From: Aquimarina amphilecti
GTDB lineage: Bacteria; Bacteroidota; Bacteroidia; Flavobacteriales; Flavobacteriaceae
Reading direction: 5' to 3'
Assembly (NCBI RefSeq): GCF_900109375.1
Contig: NZ_FOAB01000002.1
Location: forward strand, 682,001-746,000
DNA: 64,000 nt
The notes beneath the pieces were generated by a model. It worked only from the letters and a program-made list of their open reading frames with translations. It did not search any database and was not told the DNA's origin. The translations under genes and the position numbers were made by a program. This document shows, one piece after another, positions 32,221 through 43,600 of this stretch (its first letter is position 1; each line of letters starts with the position of its first letter).

Positions 32221-33783
32221 CTAATTACAGTTTCGAACAAATTCCCATGGTTTTCCGTTTCCGGTGTTGGATATTGGGTTATCCCCTTGAGTCCACCATT
32301 TTGCTTTATAAATAACATTTTCATAGGATACTTCATTATCTGTTACATATGCAGTGGATGAGTTCCATTGATTTACATTACAATTGTCATTTCCATCTCC
32401 GCCATCAGTATCTCCATCGCAGTTTTCTATAAATTCCCATGGCTTTCCATTTCCGCTATTAGTTATTGGGTTATCTCCTTGAGTCCACCATTTTGCTTTA
32501 TATACTGATTTTTCATAAACTACTTCATTACCATTTGTATAAGCAACAGATGAATTCCACTGACTAGATGAACAGCCAGAACCGTTTCCATCTCCACCGT
32601 CACCATCACCGTCACCGCCAGTATAAGGAGACTCGGGATAATTTTCAGCATTAGCAATTGCTTGTGATTGAGAAGTTCCATTTAGAACTTGACTTGATAC
32701 ATACAAATATCCATATGCGGACGACGAATTTTCTTCCAATAGCATTTGCCAAATCATAATACCATCTGTCGTACTTTTTGAAGAAATATGATCAGATAAG
32801 TCAGCCATATTTTGATAATTGTAGGTATAATAAGGACCCCAAGGTTCGTTAGGATAATGAGTTCCTGCTGCAATTGAAAAACCATATTGATCTGCATAAT
32901 GTTTATAAGAGTCGTACATAATTGCTCTGTTACTAGCTGCTCCCGTATTATAACCTTGATAGGCAATTAAATCAATTTTATCACCAACTGCTTTTATCAC
33001 GGGTATCATGTGACCTGTAGAGGCAAATCCAAACAAACTGATTGCTTGATTTGGTGATGTGGCATTAAATAGGTTCGTATCGGTTTCTCCAGTTACTGTA
33101 TTTCTTTTACTATGGGCAAAAGGAGAAGAGGGATCATCATTGTTAAGGCCTCCTAAAGCTCCTGCGCCTGCAGGTGCACAGGCAATTATATATTGACCTT
33201 TGGGCATCAGTGCTCTGGATTCATTAAAAAAATTAATAAAACGTTGCACATTAATTGACTCTCCAATAGTCTGAAATCCACCGTTAGGCTCGAAATCCCA
33301 GTCAATACCTTCAAAACCAATATCATCTACTAAATCTTTTATTTGTTGATAATTGATGTCGTAAGCGGCATTTGTGCCCCAGTAAGTTTCTCCACCTATA
33401 GAAAGAATTACTTTGATTCCTTTAGCTTTAAGAATAGATATAGATTCTTTTAGAGTTTGACCATCATAAGGAGTTTGAATTCCGGTCCCTGTAATATCTA
33501 AAGATCCTTTTTGATATCGTAAGTTTGGTCTTGCAAAAGCCAGAAAGACATGAGTGACATGCTCGGGAATATCTCTAAGTTTGGATCCTTGTCCAGTTGT
33601 AGTCCAACTTTCTGACCAGGATGGGAAGTACCCTAAAATAATAGGTTCAGTGATTGCAGATCGATCGATTACCGGAGTAATTTCTTTCAGGTTTTCCTCA
33701 TCAAGAAAACTTTCATTAGTACAAGACAAGAATAGTACCTGAATTAAGAAGATACATCTAATGATTTTTTTAAATGGTGTCAT
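32221..33783 (-). CDS. GH18 chitinase lipoprotein with two CBM5/12 chitin-binding domains
   Basis: A 520-residue lipoprotein (lipobox VLFLSC). Residues 45-375 form one GH18 catalytic domain. The DxxDxDxE motif reads EGIDWDFE, with catalytic Glu165 present and the first Asp replaced by Glu158. After a Gly/Asp linker come two nearly identical CBM5/12 modules (about 410-455 and 470-518), each with YKAKWWTQGDNP. It should cut chitin or chito-oligosaccharides at the cell surface or in the periplasm. It is the last gene of the minus-strand chitin operon, with a terminator beyond it. Confidence 0.92.
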   Translation of the reverse strand: MTPFKKIIRCIFLIQVLFLSCTNESFLDEENLKEITPVIDRSAITEPIILGYFPSWSESWTTTGQGSKLRDIPEHVTHVFLAFARPNLRYQKGSLDITGTGIQTPYDGQTLKESISILKAKGIKVILSIGGETYWGTNAAYDINYQQIKDLVDDIGFEGIDWDFEPNGGFQTIGESINVQRFINFFNESRALMPKGQYIIACAPAGAGALGGLNNDDPSSPFAHSKRNTVTGETDTNLFNATSPNQAISLFGFASTGHMIPVIKAVGDKIDLIAYQGYNTGAASNRAIMYDSYKHYADQYGFSIAAGTHYPNEPWGPYYTYNYQNMADLSDHISSKSTTDGIMIWQMLLEENSSSAYGYLYVSSQVLNGTSQSQAIANAENYPESPYTGGDGDGDGGDGNGSGCSSSQWNSSVAYTNGNEVVYEKSVYKAKWWTQGDNPITNSGNGKPWEFIENCDGDTDGGDGNDNCNVNQWNSSTAYVTDNEVSYENVIYKAKWWTQGDNPISNTGNGKPWEFVRNCN

Positions 33784-33827
33784 AAGAGTTTGTGTTTATA
33801 TTGGTTTTAATTAGAAAGTGTTTTTAA

Positions 33828-36167
33828 CTATTTAAGAGAGAGGCTTCTATTAGAATTCTTATAAAAAATCATTTTTTCATTAACAGTTTTATATTCTTTA
33901 TCTAATTCTTTTCGATATTTTAGTTCTACAGTATTCCAATCAGATGCCCATCCTTTCTTGATATTGTTTAGATATACAATTTTAAGTTTGTGTTTTCCTT
34001 TTTTAAGAGCAATAGAGCTCTCTTCAGGATGTTTTTTTATTGTTTTTTTGTAATCGATCACTAATTGATTACCAATCCATATTTGATCTTGTGTACTAGA
34101 AAAATAATATATTCCATCTTCTGGGATGTCGATATATCCTTCTAGAAATACTGCTTTAAAATTTTCTTTTTTAACTTCATGTCCCCAATCGAAGGTCGTA
34201 TTTGCCTCTTTAATACTTTGTACGATTGATATTTTTGATGGATTTTCTTTCCTGATATCATCTACACTAGAAAAGTGACCTTTTATCGTTTTTGTTTTTA
34301 AACCAGGAGATAAATCCATTGATTCTGATATAGGCGATAGATAGGATTGCTTAACAATGTCAATAGTTCTTGTTTTACTAATTTTTCCGTGTGGTAATAT
34401 GGATGCAATTTTTAGAATAGATGTCTCATTAAATGTGAGTGTTTTAGAGTATTCTTCACTTTTGTTGGTAGGATTAGATCCATCTGTTGTATAGACCATT
34501 TTAACAGGATGTGTGGTGTTAAATGGGATGGATACACTATCAATGAATACTATACGATCAGAGGAAGGGCCTTCTGGTAATGGAATGTGGTAATTTATTT
34601 CATGATGATCAAGAATTGGATATAAGCTGTTTAAGCGATTTAAGAAATTATTAAAATTCTTGTTTTTCTCTATAGTCCATCCTGTTTCTGCAATAGCAAT
34701 TAATCTGGGGTATAATTGATATTCTGCGATTTTATCATTATCGGTTTGTTCAGCCCATAGATTTCCTTGTAATCCAAGAATATGATGTCTTCTGTGTTCT
34801 TTTATTGCTTTGGGTATTGGATTGTAGGAATATGTTTTTTTTAATGGAGTATGTCCCCCAAATGCCATTGGCTCTACTTGTTTATTTCCTTGATAAAAAT
34901 TAAGATATACGTAGTCCAATGGAGTCATAATTACATCATGACCTTCATTTACAGCTTTTATACCTCCTTTTTCTCCTTGCCAAGACATAATGTTGGTAGT
35001 TTTTGTAATTCCTCCTTCTAGAATTTCATCCCATCCAACCATTGTTTTATTATACTTGTGTAGAATTTTTTCTACACGAGCCATAAAGTAACTTTGTAAT
35101 TCTGCTTCATCTTTAAGTCCTTCTTTTTTGATCAGTTTTTGACATAATTCAGATTCTATCCAACTACGTTTAGGAACTTCATCTCCCCCAACATGGAAGT
35201 ATTTATAAGGAAATAAAGCTGCCATTTCTGTAATTACATTTTCTATAAAAACATATACCTCTTCTTTTCCTGCACATAAGATGTTATAATCCACACCCCA
35301 TATTTCTCTTATTTCAAAAGGCTTTTCTTCACAAGCTAATTCTGGGTAAGAAGCAAGAATTGCTTTGGCATGTCCTGGCATATCAAATTCGGGAATCACA
35401 TCAATAAATCGTTCCTTAGCATAGGCAACAACTTCTTTTATATCCTCTTGTGTGTAAAATCCGTGATAAATGGTGCTATTTTTATTACCCCTTTTGGCAC
35501 CAATTTCTGTTAATTTGGGATATTGCTTTATTTCTATGCGCCAACCTTGATCATCGGTCAAATGCCAATGGAATTTATTGATCTTTAATGTTGCCAAAAA
35601 ATCCAACTGTTTTTTTATAAACTCTACTGTAAAAAAATGCCTAGAAACATCAAGTAATACACCTCTCCATTTAAAAGCCGGTTCATCTTTAATATCTATT
35701 GAAGGAATTATGACTTGTAAATTTTCATGGGAATCGTCATCGGAGACAAATGGTAGTAATTGCATTAAAGATTGGGCTCCGTAAAATAGACCTTTCGCTG
35801 TTTTCGAAATAATTTCAATATGATTTTTATAGGTTTTTAATAAGTAACCTTCTTCGGTTAATTCGACAGAAGGATCGATAACTAGATAAATGGAATTGTC
35901 TTTTTTTTGATCTGATGTACTAAGATATAATCCTGTTTTTTCATAAATAACATCTATAAAAAACAAAGCAATTTTCTGGGTTTCATTGGTCTTTACAATG
36001 AAAGAAGTTTTTTTGTCAATTGTAAAAGTTCCTTGCTTTTCCAGCAATGATAAAGGCATTGGAGTAATTCTGGGATTTGTATTTACAGCAGTTATTGGTG
36101 TGTTTTTTTCATGACAAGAAATAAAAAAGATAATGATTGATAGTATATAGAAAATGGATTTCTTCAT
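33828..36167 (-). CDS. GH20 beta-N-acetylhexosaminidase lipoprotein
   Basis: A 779-residue enzyme with a lipobox (FFISCHEK). The order is a GH20 N-terminal alpha/beta domain (about 30-160) and a TIM-barrel catalytic domain (165-520) with the Asp-Glu pair D329/E330 in FHVGGDEVPKRSW. A chitobiase-type C-terminal domain follows, then a PA14-like module near the end (EGYIDIPEDGIYYFSSTQDQ). It removes terminal GlcNAc from chito-oligosaccharides in the periplasm. It lies 4 bp after the GlcNAc kinase gene. Confidence 0.93.
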   Translation of the reverse strand: MKKSIFYILSIIIFFISCHEKNTPITAVNTNPRITPMPLSLLEKQGTFTIDKKTSFIVKTNETQKIALFFIDVIYEKTGLYLSTSDQKKDNSIYLVIDPSVELTEEGYLLKTYKNHIEIISKTAKGLFYGAQSLMQLLPFVSDDDSHENLQVIIPSIDIKDEPAFKWRGVLLDVSRHFFTVEFIKKQLDFLATLKINKFHWHLTDDQGWRIEIKQYPKLTEIGAKRGNKNSTIYHGFYTQEDIKEVVAYAKERFIDVIPEFDMPGHAKAILASYPELACEEKPFEIREIWGVDYNILCAGKEEVYVFIENVITEMAALFPYKYFHVGGDEVPKRSWIESELCQKLIKKEGLKDEAELQSYFMARVEKILHKYNKTMVGWDEILEGGITKTTNIMSWQGEKGGIKAVNEGHDVIMTPLDYVYLNFYQGNKQVEPMAFGGHTPLKKTYSYNPIPKAIKEHRRHHILGLQGNLWAEQTDNDKIAEYQLYPRLIAIAETGWTIEKNKNFNNFLNRLNSLYPILDHHEINYHIPLPEGPSSDRIVFIDSVSIPFNTTHPVKMVYTTDGSNPTNKSEEYSKTLTFNETSILKIASILPHGKISKTRTIDIVKQSYLSPISESMDLSPGLKTKTIKGHFSSVDDIRKENPSKISIVQSIKEANTTFDWGHEVKKENFKAVFLEGYIDIPEDGIYYFSSTQDQIWIGNQLVIDYKKTIKKHPEESSIALKKGKHKLKIVYLNNIKKGWASDWNTVELKYRKELDKEYKTVNEKMIFYKNSNRSLSLK

Positions 36168-36170
36168 TTG

Positions 36171-37043
36171 TTATATTGTTTTTTGTAGTGTATTCCTAGC
36201 AGAGATAATGTGATCAATAAGATTGTTTATAGGTTTTTTGATAAAACTTTTAGCCGTAAAACCTTTGTCAAGCAGTATTTTATTAATGATGTCCTGGGAA
36301 TAGTATGCAATAGAACCAACAAAATGTATAGGGTTGTTTTCTAATTCTTTGGAATAAAGTGTCAAATAGTTGTCTATAAAAACTTTGATTCCATAATATA
36401 ACATTCTTTCTACAAAGGGGTGATTTCGATGTTGAAACATGAAAAATGCATATGAGGCTAGGTATGCATTAGGTTGCCGAAGATCATATAAATTATAAAA
36501 GAGTTGCTCTAAATTGGAACCAAACTTGTTTTCAAATTCTTTCGCAAGGCTTGAAGGCATTTTTTGTAAATAAAAACTTTTAAGCAATTCTTTTCCGAAG
36601 TAATTACCACTACCTTCATCCGCTAGTAAATATCCTAATGATGGGGCATATTGTATTATTTTTTTACCGTCAAAGTAGCAGCAATTAGAGCCGGTTCCTA
36701 AAATAACAATTACAGCTGGTGTCTTTGTGGTAGCGTGTACAGCAGCAATAATATCCTCTTCAATATTTATTACTGTGAGATTTTTAAAGATAGATTGAAA
36801 AGATGATTTGACTTTTTGGTTTGATGCTTCTGTGTTACATCCTGCTCCGTAAAAGTGTACTTCATTAATCAAATTTCTTTTTTTCGAAACTTCGGAAATC
36901 TCTAATAATATACTTTCAATTTTGTTTTGTGATGTGTTTAATGGGTTGATTCCTATTGTTGTCTGTGAGAATACTTGTTTTCCTTGTGAGTCCATTAGAA
37001 TCCAATCACATTTTGTAGAACCACTATCTGCTATTAATATCAT
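36171..37043 (-). CDS. N-acetylglucosamine kinase (BadF/BadG-type ATPase)
   Basis: A 290-residue ASKHA-fold kinase. The phosphate-1 motif is ILIADSGSTKCDWIL at the N-terminus, the second loop is VILGTGSNCCYFDG, and LADEGSGNYFGKELL matches eukaryotic and Bacteroidota GlcNAc kinases. It makes GlcNAc-6-phosphate from imported GlcNAc. It lies between NagB and GH20 in the chitin operon, which supports the assignment. Confidence 0.88.
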   Translation of the reverse strand: MILIADSGSTKCDWILMDSQGKQVFSQTTIGINPLNTSQNKIESILLEISEVSKKRNLINEVHFYGAGCNTEASNQKVKSSFQSIFKNLTVINIEEDIIAAVHATTKTPAVIVILGTGSNCCYFDGKKIIQYAPSLGYLLADEGSGNYFGKELLKSFYLQKMPSSLAKEFENKFGSNLEQLFYNLYDLRQPNAYLASYAFFMFQHRNHPFVERMLYYGIKVFIDNYLTLYSKELENNPIHFVGSIAYYSQDIINKILLDKGFTAKSFIKKPINNLIDHIISARNTLQKTI

Positions 37044-37146
37044 AGATTCTAATCTTTATGGTTTGTTTTATAATTAAGGGCTTCTTGTTCATGATTTTTA
37101 ACACACATTTTTAAAGTTTAAGAGTTAATAAAGTCAACGGTATATG

Positions 37147-39057
37147 TTAAAAATAATGTCTTTTAAAAGCCTCAATAGCTTCATAATCAGCTAGCCCTAA
37201 ATTATCGTATCGTTCTGCAGTATCTTTATTTCGTTCCTCTGCTCTCAACCAAAATTCTCTAGAGTCTTCACCTTGAAACATTACTTTATCTTTTTGAGAT
37301 TGGTGAAAAAGAATTGCGTTTGTTTTTCGGTTTACTTCATCTGGGCTTAATGGCACTGCCATTTCAATATCATGGATATCCCACTCATGCCAGGCTCCTC
37401 TGTATAACCAAAGCCAACAATCATTCATGAATTTTTCATGCTTTATTATTGATATTGTTTCGAGAATTGCATCAAGACAAAGTTTATGTGTTCCGTGTGG
37501 ATCTGCCAGATCACCAGCTGCATAGATCTGATGTGGTTTTATATGAGTTATAATATCCTTTACAATATTAATATCGGGAGTGTCAATAGGGTTTTTTTTC
37601 GCTCTGCCGGTTTCATAAAAAGGAAGGTTTAAAAAGTGAACTTTATGATCAGGAAGCCCCAAATATCTGGTAGCACCGTAAGATTCCATTGTTCGAATAA
37701 GACCTTTAGTTAATCTTACTTCTGGAGAATCAATATCTCCAGTATTTTTTGATTTTATAACGTCTATTATATTTTTAAATATGCTATTACCTTCGGCTAA
37801 ACGTTGTGCTACTTCTCCAAATTTTAAGGCTTCTTGATCAGTCACAGCAATATTCCCAGAGGTTTGATATGCAACATGTACATCATGACCCTGATCAATA
37901 AGTCTAGAGAATGTTCCTCCCATAGAAATTACATCATCATCAGGATGAGGACTGAAGATTAGTACTCTTTTTTGGGCAGGATTGGCTCTTTCCGGACGTT
38001 TAGTATCATCAGCATTTGGTTTTCCACCGGGCCATCCTGTGATGGTGTTTTGTAAATGATTAAACATTTTAATGTTAAGTTCATATGCAGATCCTTCTAA
38101 AGTTAGAAGACTGGACATACCGTGATCATTATAATCTTTATCAGTTAGTTTTAACAAAGGTTTTTGCACTTCCTCACTTAACCATGTAACTGCTTTTAGC
38201 TTAAGTTTCGGTGTCCAAATACATTGATCTACTAGCCAGGGAGTTTTAATTCTAGTAAGATCTGCTGCTGCTTCACTATCCAGAATAACGGTAATGTTTT
38301 TATGATCCTGTAAGAAAGAAGCTGGAATTTGAGGGGTTATTTCGCCTTCAATAGTTTTTTTTACGACGGATGCTTTTTTATGACCCCAAGCAAGTAAAAG
38401 AATACGTTTAGCTTTTATAATAGTGCTTATTCCCATAGTGATGGCTCTTTTGGGAACATTTTCTAAACCATTAAAATCTGATGCTGCATCTCTTCTAGTT
38501 ATATGATCTAATGTTATAATCCTTGTTCCAGAATTACGATGAGATCCAGGTTCGTTAAAGCCAATATGCCCTGTTCTACCAATACCAAGTAATTGAAAGT
38601 CTAGTCCACCAAGTTTTTTTATTTTCATTTCATAATCGATACAGTATTGATCAATTTCTTCTAGATTAATATTTCCAGAGGGAATATTGATATTTTCTGG
38701 ATTTATGTCAACGTGATCAAAGAGATGTTGATGCATAAAGTGATAATAACTTTGTTGATTATCTGTATCCATAGGATAATATTCATCCAGATTAAAGGTG
38801 ATCACGTTATTGAAACTGAGTTCTCCTAATCTATATAATGTAACTAGTTCTTCATATACTTTTATTGGAGAAGATCCAGTAGCCAATCCTAGTATACAAG
38901 GCTTACCTTCTTTTTGTTTTTGTTTTATTAAATCTGAAATTTCTAAAGCTGCCAATTTAGAAGCATAAGAAGAATCCTGAAATATTTCATTATGGATTTT
39001 TTCGAATTTGGTATCTTCAAATTTGCCAACTTGTCTGAATTTAATTTCTTTAATCAT
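37147..39057 (-). CDS. nagB: Glucosamine-6-phosphate deaminase fused to PIG-L/LmbE deacetylase-like domain
   Basis: A 636-residue two-domain protein. Residues 1-270 are NagB with GLATGSSPIKVYEEL, FNLDEYYPM and GIGRTGHIGFNEPGS, and should convert glucosamine-6-phosphate to fructose-6-phosphate. Residues about 365-610 are a PIG-L/LmbE-type zinc deacetylase domain with SPHPDDD (His371) and ADPHGTHKLC. There is no nagA gene in this locus, so the second domain could supply the GlcNAc-6-phosphate deacetylase step. That is inference; this fusion is found in other Bacteroidota. It lies between the SusD and kinase genes. Confidence 0.9.
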   Translation of the reverse strand: MIKEIKFRQVGKFEDTKFEKIHNEIFQDSSYASKLAALEISDLIKQKQKEGKPCILGLATGSSPIKVYEELVTLYRLGELSFNNVITFNLDEYYPMDTDNQQSYYHFMHQHLFDHVDINPENINIPSGNINLEEIDQYCIDYEMKIKKLGGLDFQLLGIGRTGHIGFNEPGSHRNSGTRIITLDHITRRDAASDFNGLENVPKRAITMGISTIIKAKRILLLAWGHKKASVVKKTIEGEITPQIPASFLQDHKNITVILDSEAAADLTRIKTPWLVDQCIWTPKLKLKAVTWLSEEVQKPLLKLTDKDYNDHGMSSLLTLEGSAYELNIKMFNHLQNTITGWPGGKPNADDTKRPERANPAQKRVLIFSPHPDDDVISMGGTFSRLIDQGHDVHVAYQTSGNIAVTDQEALKFGEVAQRLAEGNSIFKNIIDVIKSKNTGDIDSPEVRLTKGLIRTMESYGATRYLGLPDHKVHFLNLPFYETGRAKKNPIDTPDINIVKDIITHIKPHQIYAAGDLADPHGTHKLCLDAILETISIIKHEKFMNDCWLWLYRGAWHEWDIHDIEMAVPLSPDEVNRKTNAILFHQSQKDKVMFQGEDSREFWLRAEERNKDTAERYDNLGLADYEAIEAFKRHYF

Positions 39058-39119
39058 TTTTCTTTTTTAATAGTACCATATTGATTTATGGAAGGTTAAT
39101 AAGAGTTTTTATTACATAC

Positions 39120-40655
39120 TTATTCAATATCCCACCAGATAGAAGTTGTCATTGTATCTGGCCCTTGTCTATCTATAGCTTCTTTTACTTTTGTTTCATT
39201 TGCGACTAGTTCTGTGGTTGAATATTGTAATCTTTTTGGGACTGTTCCATTATTAGGTTCTGAAACAAAGAAAATTGCGTTGTCTGTTAATGTTGGGATA
39301 AGCTCCGTTCTTCTTACTAGAGACCAAGCTTCATATCCATTCATTAATAGTGCTAACCATCGTTGATTCCAGACAGCTTCTAATTGTTGTTCTGTTGATC
39401 CAGATAAAGTGGCGATAGGTTCGTTAATTATAAAAGTTTCGATATCACCAGCATCTACATCCCAAAACTTCATACTCGCTCTAATTCCTTCTTCGTAAAG
39501 CCCTTGTGGATTTCCAGAATACCCTAAAAGTGCTGCTTCTGCTTGTAGAAAGTAAGATTCTGCAGCAGTTAAAATTTGAGTTGGTACAACGTTAGTTACA
39601 TCAGTTGTCGAAGTCCCGATGATTTTTTGAGATGGAATTGCAAGATTATCTCTTGGGATAATTCCTCTCATTGAAATTGCGGTACCTTCAAAAGTATCAT
39701 TTGGAGAAGGATCTGCTATCTGTGGGAGTCTAGGATCATTATTATCATTTAATAAATTTAAGTAACGATCGGAGAATACCCATTTAGAACCTAGTCCACC
39801 AAATCCCCAGTAAACATCTTCGAAACTTCCATCAAGGAATGATAATATCAACGCAGATTCGGATTTTTTTAGCAGTGCTTCATTAGAGCTATCTATGAGG
39901 GTATTACTTAGACAATCATTAATAACTGTATCTATAAAGGATTGCTCACCTGCTTGTATAAAAGCATCTCTGGACCGTATTGCGATGCGTAATCGTAAGG
40001 TATTGGCAAACGTCTTCCATTTTTGAGGGTCTCCATTATAAATGAAATCGCCATCTGCTCCAGCAATTATTTCTGATGAAGCGCCAATCTCATCCATTTG
40101 TGCTTTTAGGTCATTTAGGATCCCTGTATAAATTTCTTTTTGAGCGTCATATGTAGGTTGAGGATTAGTCAGAATTAATTCGTCGCCAATTACATCACTA
40201 TAAGGGATATCTCCATAAATATCTGTCATTTTTTGATAAAACCAGGACATCATAATTTTGGTAACTGCTGCACCATTAGTATCTTCAAGATCATTATAAG
40301 TACCTAGTAAATTTCTAATATTAAGGGAGACTTTTTGATATGATGCATCAAATATCGCATTAGTCCAACCTTGATTGTTTTGATAAGCATCTCCAGCAAA
40401 CCAGGACCCTTCTGCATTGTAACTAAATTGATTTGCAAATTGGCTTGTATAGATTAAATTCCCTCTCCAGGTTAAGAAACGAGGTTCAGCGAATTCAAAG
40501 TACTGTACTCCAGCCATAATACCTTCTACAGTTGCAGTTTGCGGGTCAATAGGATTGGTGTTTATTTCTTCAAAATCTTCAGTACAAGAAATGGTTGTAA
40601 TAATTAGTATAAGAAAACCAACAAATAGTTTTATGATGTGTTTTTGAGTTTTCAT
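39120..40655 (-). CDS. SusD/RagB-family nutrient-binding lipoprotein
   Basis: A 511-residue lipoprotein (lipobox TISC) with the SusD-like_2 start EDFEEINTNPIDPQ and TPR-rich body (QKMTDIYGDIPYSD, YFLQAEAALLGY). It acts as lid of the SusC channel on the outer membrane, binding chito-oligosaccharides by context. It is 31 bp after the SusC gene and before NagB. Confidence 0.92.
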   Translation of the reverse strand: MKTQKHIIKLFVGFLILIITTISCTEDFEEINTNPIDPQTATVEGIMAGVQYFEFAEPRFLTWRGNLIYTSQFANQFSYNAEGSWFAGDAYQNNQGWTNAIFDASYQKVSLNIRNLLGTYNDLEDTNGAAVTKIMMSWFYQKMTDIYGDIPYSDVIGDELILTNPQPTYDAQKEIYTGILNDLKAQMDEIGASSEIIAGADGDFIYNGDPQKWKTFANTLRLRIAIRSRDAFIQAGEQSFIDTVINDCLSNTLIDSSNEALLKKSESALILSFLDGSFEDVYWGFGGLGSKWVFSDRYLNLLNDNNDPRLPQIADPSPNDTFEGTAISMRGIIPRDNLAIPSQKIIGTSTTDVTNVVPTQILTAAESYFLQAEAALLGYSGNPQGLYEEGIRASMKFWDVDAGDIETFIINEPIATLSGSTEQQLEAVWNQRWLALLMNGYEAWSLVRRTELIPTLTDNAIFFVSEPNNGTVPKRLQYSTTELVANETKVKEAIDRQGPDTMTTSIWWDIE

Positions 40656-40686
40656 AATTCTTTGTTTATTAATAACATTATTTATT

Positions 40687-43600
40687 TTAAAAAGTAAGAT
40701 TTACTCTAAGTCCGTGGCTACTGGCAGAAGGAATTCCAAAAAATTCAACTCCACCAAAACTTGTATTGAAACCTGTTTCAGGATCAAAATTGTCAGTATT
40801 ACTATGAAGTATGGCTAAGTTTCTTCCTACATAGCTTATAGATAGATTAGATAGATGTAGTCCTTTAATTGTTCTCTCAGGAAAAGTATACCCAAACGTT
40901 AGTTCTCTAAATTTAATGAAGCTTCCATCGTATACCCAGTTTTCTGAAATTTGACCGACTCTACCCCAATATGTTTGAGGGTTTACACCTCTTTGCTGTA
41001 CATTAGGATCTAATGTTCCATCAATCACTGCATTTTGCGGTAAGGAGATACCTTGTCCACCAGAAAAGAATTCTCTTCCTTCTAATGTTTCGATCGCCGT
41101 ACCTTGTGTATGTCTTTGTATTTCTGATAAGGAAAATACATCACCACCAAACCTTGCGTCGAATAAGAAACTTAAAGAGAATTGTTTATAAGAAAAAGAG
41201 TTTCCCCAGTTTAAAAAAGCATCTGGAGCAACATCACCGATTTGAGATATTTCAGTATTAATTACTGGTAATCCGTTAGTATCGTAGATTACATTTCCAT
41301 TATCATCTTTCGAGAACGTAGTACCAAATAATCCTTGAGCGCTAGAGCCTACTTCGGCCGCTACTTGAACCACATCATTAAATTGGCGTATTAATATGTT
41401 TCTATCTACTCCCTGAGCTAATTCTTCAACTTTATTTTCGTTAGTTGTGAAGTTTACAGTTGTAGACCATTTAAAGTTATCTGTCTTTATAATATCAGCG
41501 TCTAAAGAAAGTTCAAGCCCTTTATTTGTTACTAAACCAGCGTTGATTATTTGATTTGCTGCTCCACTGGATGGAGGAAGCGTTAATCGTAATATTTGAT
41601 CTTCGGTTCTTATAGTGTAATATGTCGCAGAAAGCCCTATTCTGTTGTTTATAAAACGTGCATCTAAACCAAATTCAAGAGCATTTGATATTTCAGGAAC
41701 TAAGTCAGGGTTGTTAAGTTCTGGCCCAGTTCCTGCCCCTTCTTCTGCATTTCCGAAAAAGAAAAAACGCTGGCCGTTAAAAAGATTAGATGATACATTA
41801 TAAGTATTTACAAGAGAAAAAGCACCTGTGGCATTACCAGTCTGCGCAAAACTACCTCTCAATTTTAGATTAGAAAGTATTTCATTGTCTTGTAATGATG
41901 GGAAAGCATCTGTTGCTACAAAACTTAATCCAACAGATGGATAGAAAAATGAAGCATCGTTTATTGGTAATGTAGAACTCCAGTCATTTCTCGCGGTAAA
42001 TTCTGCAAATAAATAATTGTTAAATCCTATAGTCATAGATCCGAATATAGAATTAGAAGAATTTTTAGCATTACCAGGAACTACGCTAATACTCTCAAAA
42101 TTGTTAAGAGAGAAAAAGTTAGGAAGTAAAAAAGTTTCTCCAATAGCTTGTAATGATTTAAAAGAGACATCAGAGTGACTAAACCCAAGTGTAGCTCCCA
42201 AGTTAAAATTACTACCTATGTCCGTATTGTAGGTAAAAATTAAATCATAATTATTGGTTCTAGCAGTAGAGTTGGTATCAGAAAATCTTCCGTTACCAGC
42301 AATGTCAAAAGCACCGAAAGGATTAAATATTTGCTGACTACTTGTGATGTGGTCTTGAGAAAGTCTCATTAATCCCTTTAGTCCTGGTGCGATATCAATA
42401 TTTAGTTCTAATAGACTGATATATCGATCAACTTCATCTTCATTGAGCAGTGTATTAGAAGTGTAATATGGATTTGTAATGAAAGCTCCTGCCCAGTTAT
42501 TGGGAGTGCCATCCGATTCTAAAAAATTATCTCTTAACAATGTATTAGAAATATTTCTGGGCCTTAGAGAAAGAGCGCGAGTAATATTGGTTTGACCTCC
42601 TGTTAGTTCAGGTCGATTTCGTGCATCTTGATGGATATAATCAACCTTTCCGAGGATCTTTAACCAACTTGTGATAGAAGCACCAGCTTTGACACTAAAG
42701 TTTTGACGTTTTAAATTACTTCCAGGGACTATGGACTCATCATCTAATCTGGAATAACTAAACCTATAATCAAATTTTTCTGTTCCTTGTGAAACTGCAA
42801 CTGAATTTAAAAAAGAAAACCCACTCCTGAAAAAATCTTTAAAATCATTGTCATTCGCAGAATAACTGGCAGTTCCAACTCCATCAAAACGTTCTCGTTG
42901 TGTTCCATCTAGCCTCGGTCCAAAACTACTACCATTGGTGATATCGTATACTAGTTGATTTGTTGAGGTGTCAAACAAACCTTGACCATATTCATTTTGA
43001 AACTTAGGGGAAACCAATATAGAACTTGCAGTAATCGAAGAGTTTATTTCTACAGTGGGTTTGTCAGAACGTCCTTTTTTCGTGGTAATTACTAAAACAC
43101 CGTTTATTCCTCTAAATCCATAGAGTGCTGTAGCATTTCCACCTTTTAGTAAGGATATGTTTTCGATATCATTAGGATTTAGATTAGATAGTGTGTTACC
43201 ATAATCAAGTCCAGAAGCAAAATCTCCCTGACCACCTTGATTATCATCTATAATAACACCATCCAATACAATTAGAGGTTGATTGTTAGCTCCTAAAGAA
43301 CTGATTCCTCTAATATTAATTGATACAGATGAACCAATTCCACCTGAGTTAGAATTGATATTTACACCCGCTAATTTCCCGCGAATCGCTGATCCAATAT
43401 TAGGATCTGCTGTTTGTGTAATTGTTTCAGATTTAAGTTGTTGTACTGAATACCCTAGTTTTTTTGATTCTTGTCGTATACCAAAAGCTGTTATTACTAC
43501 ATCCTCTAGTTGTTCTGCATCTTCTTCTAGATCAATATTTATGGTGTTTGATGAGCCAATAGATTTTTCTACGGTTTTAAATCCGATATAAGAAAATACC

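Noticed and set aside
36167..39057. NagB/PIG-L fusion as a sequencing or assembly artefact
   Set aside because: The frame is continuous, the linker is natural, and the same fusion is known in other Bacteroidota.
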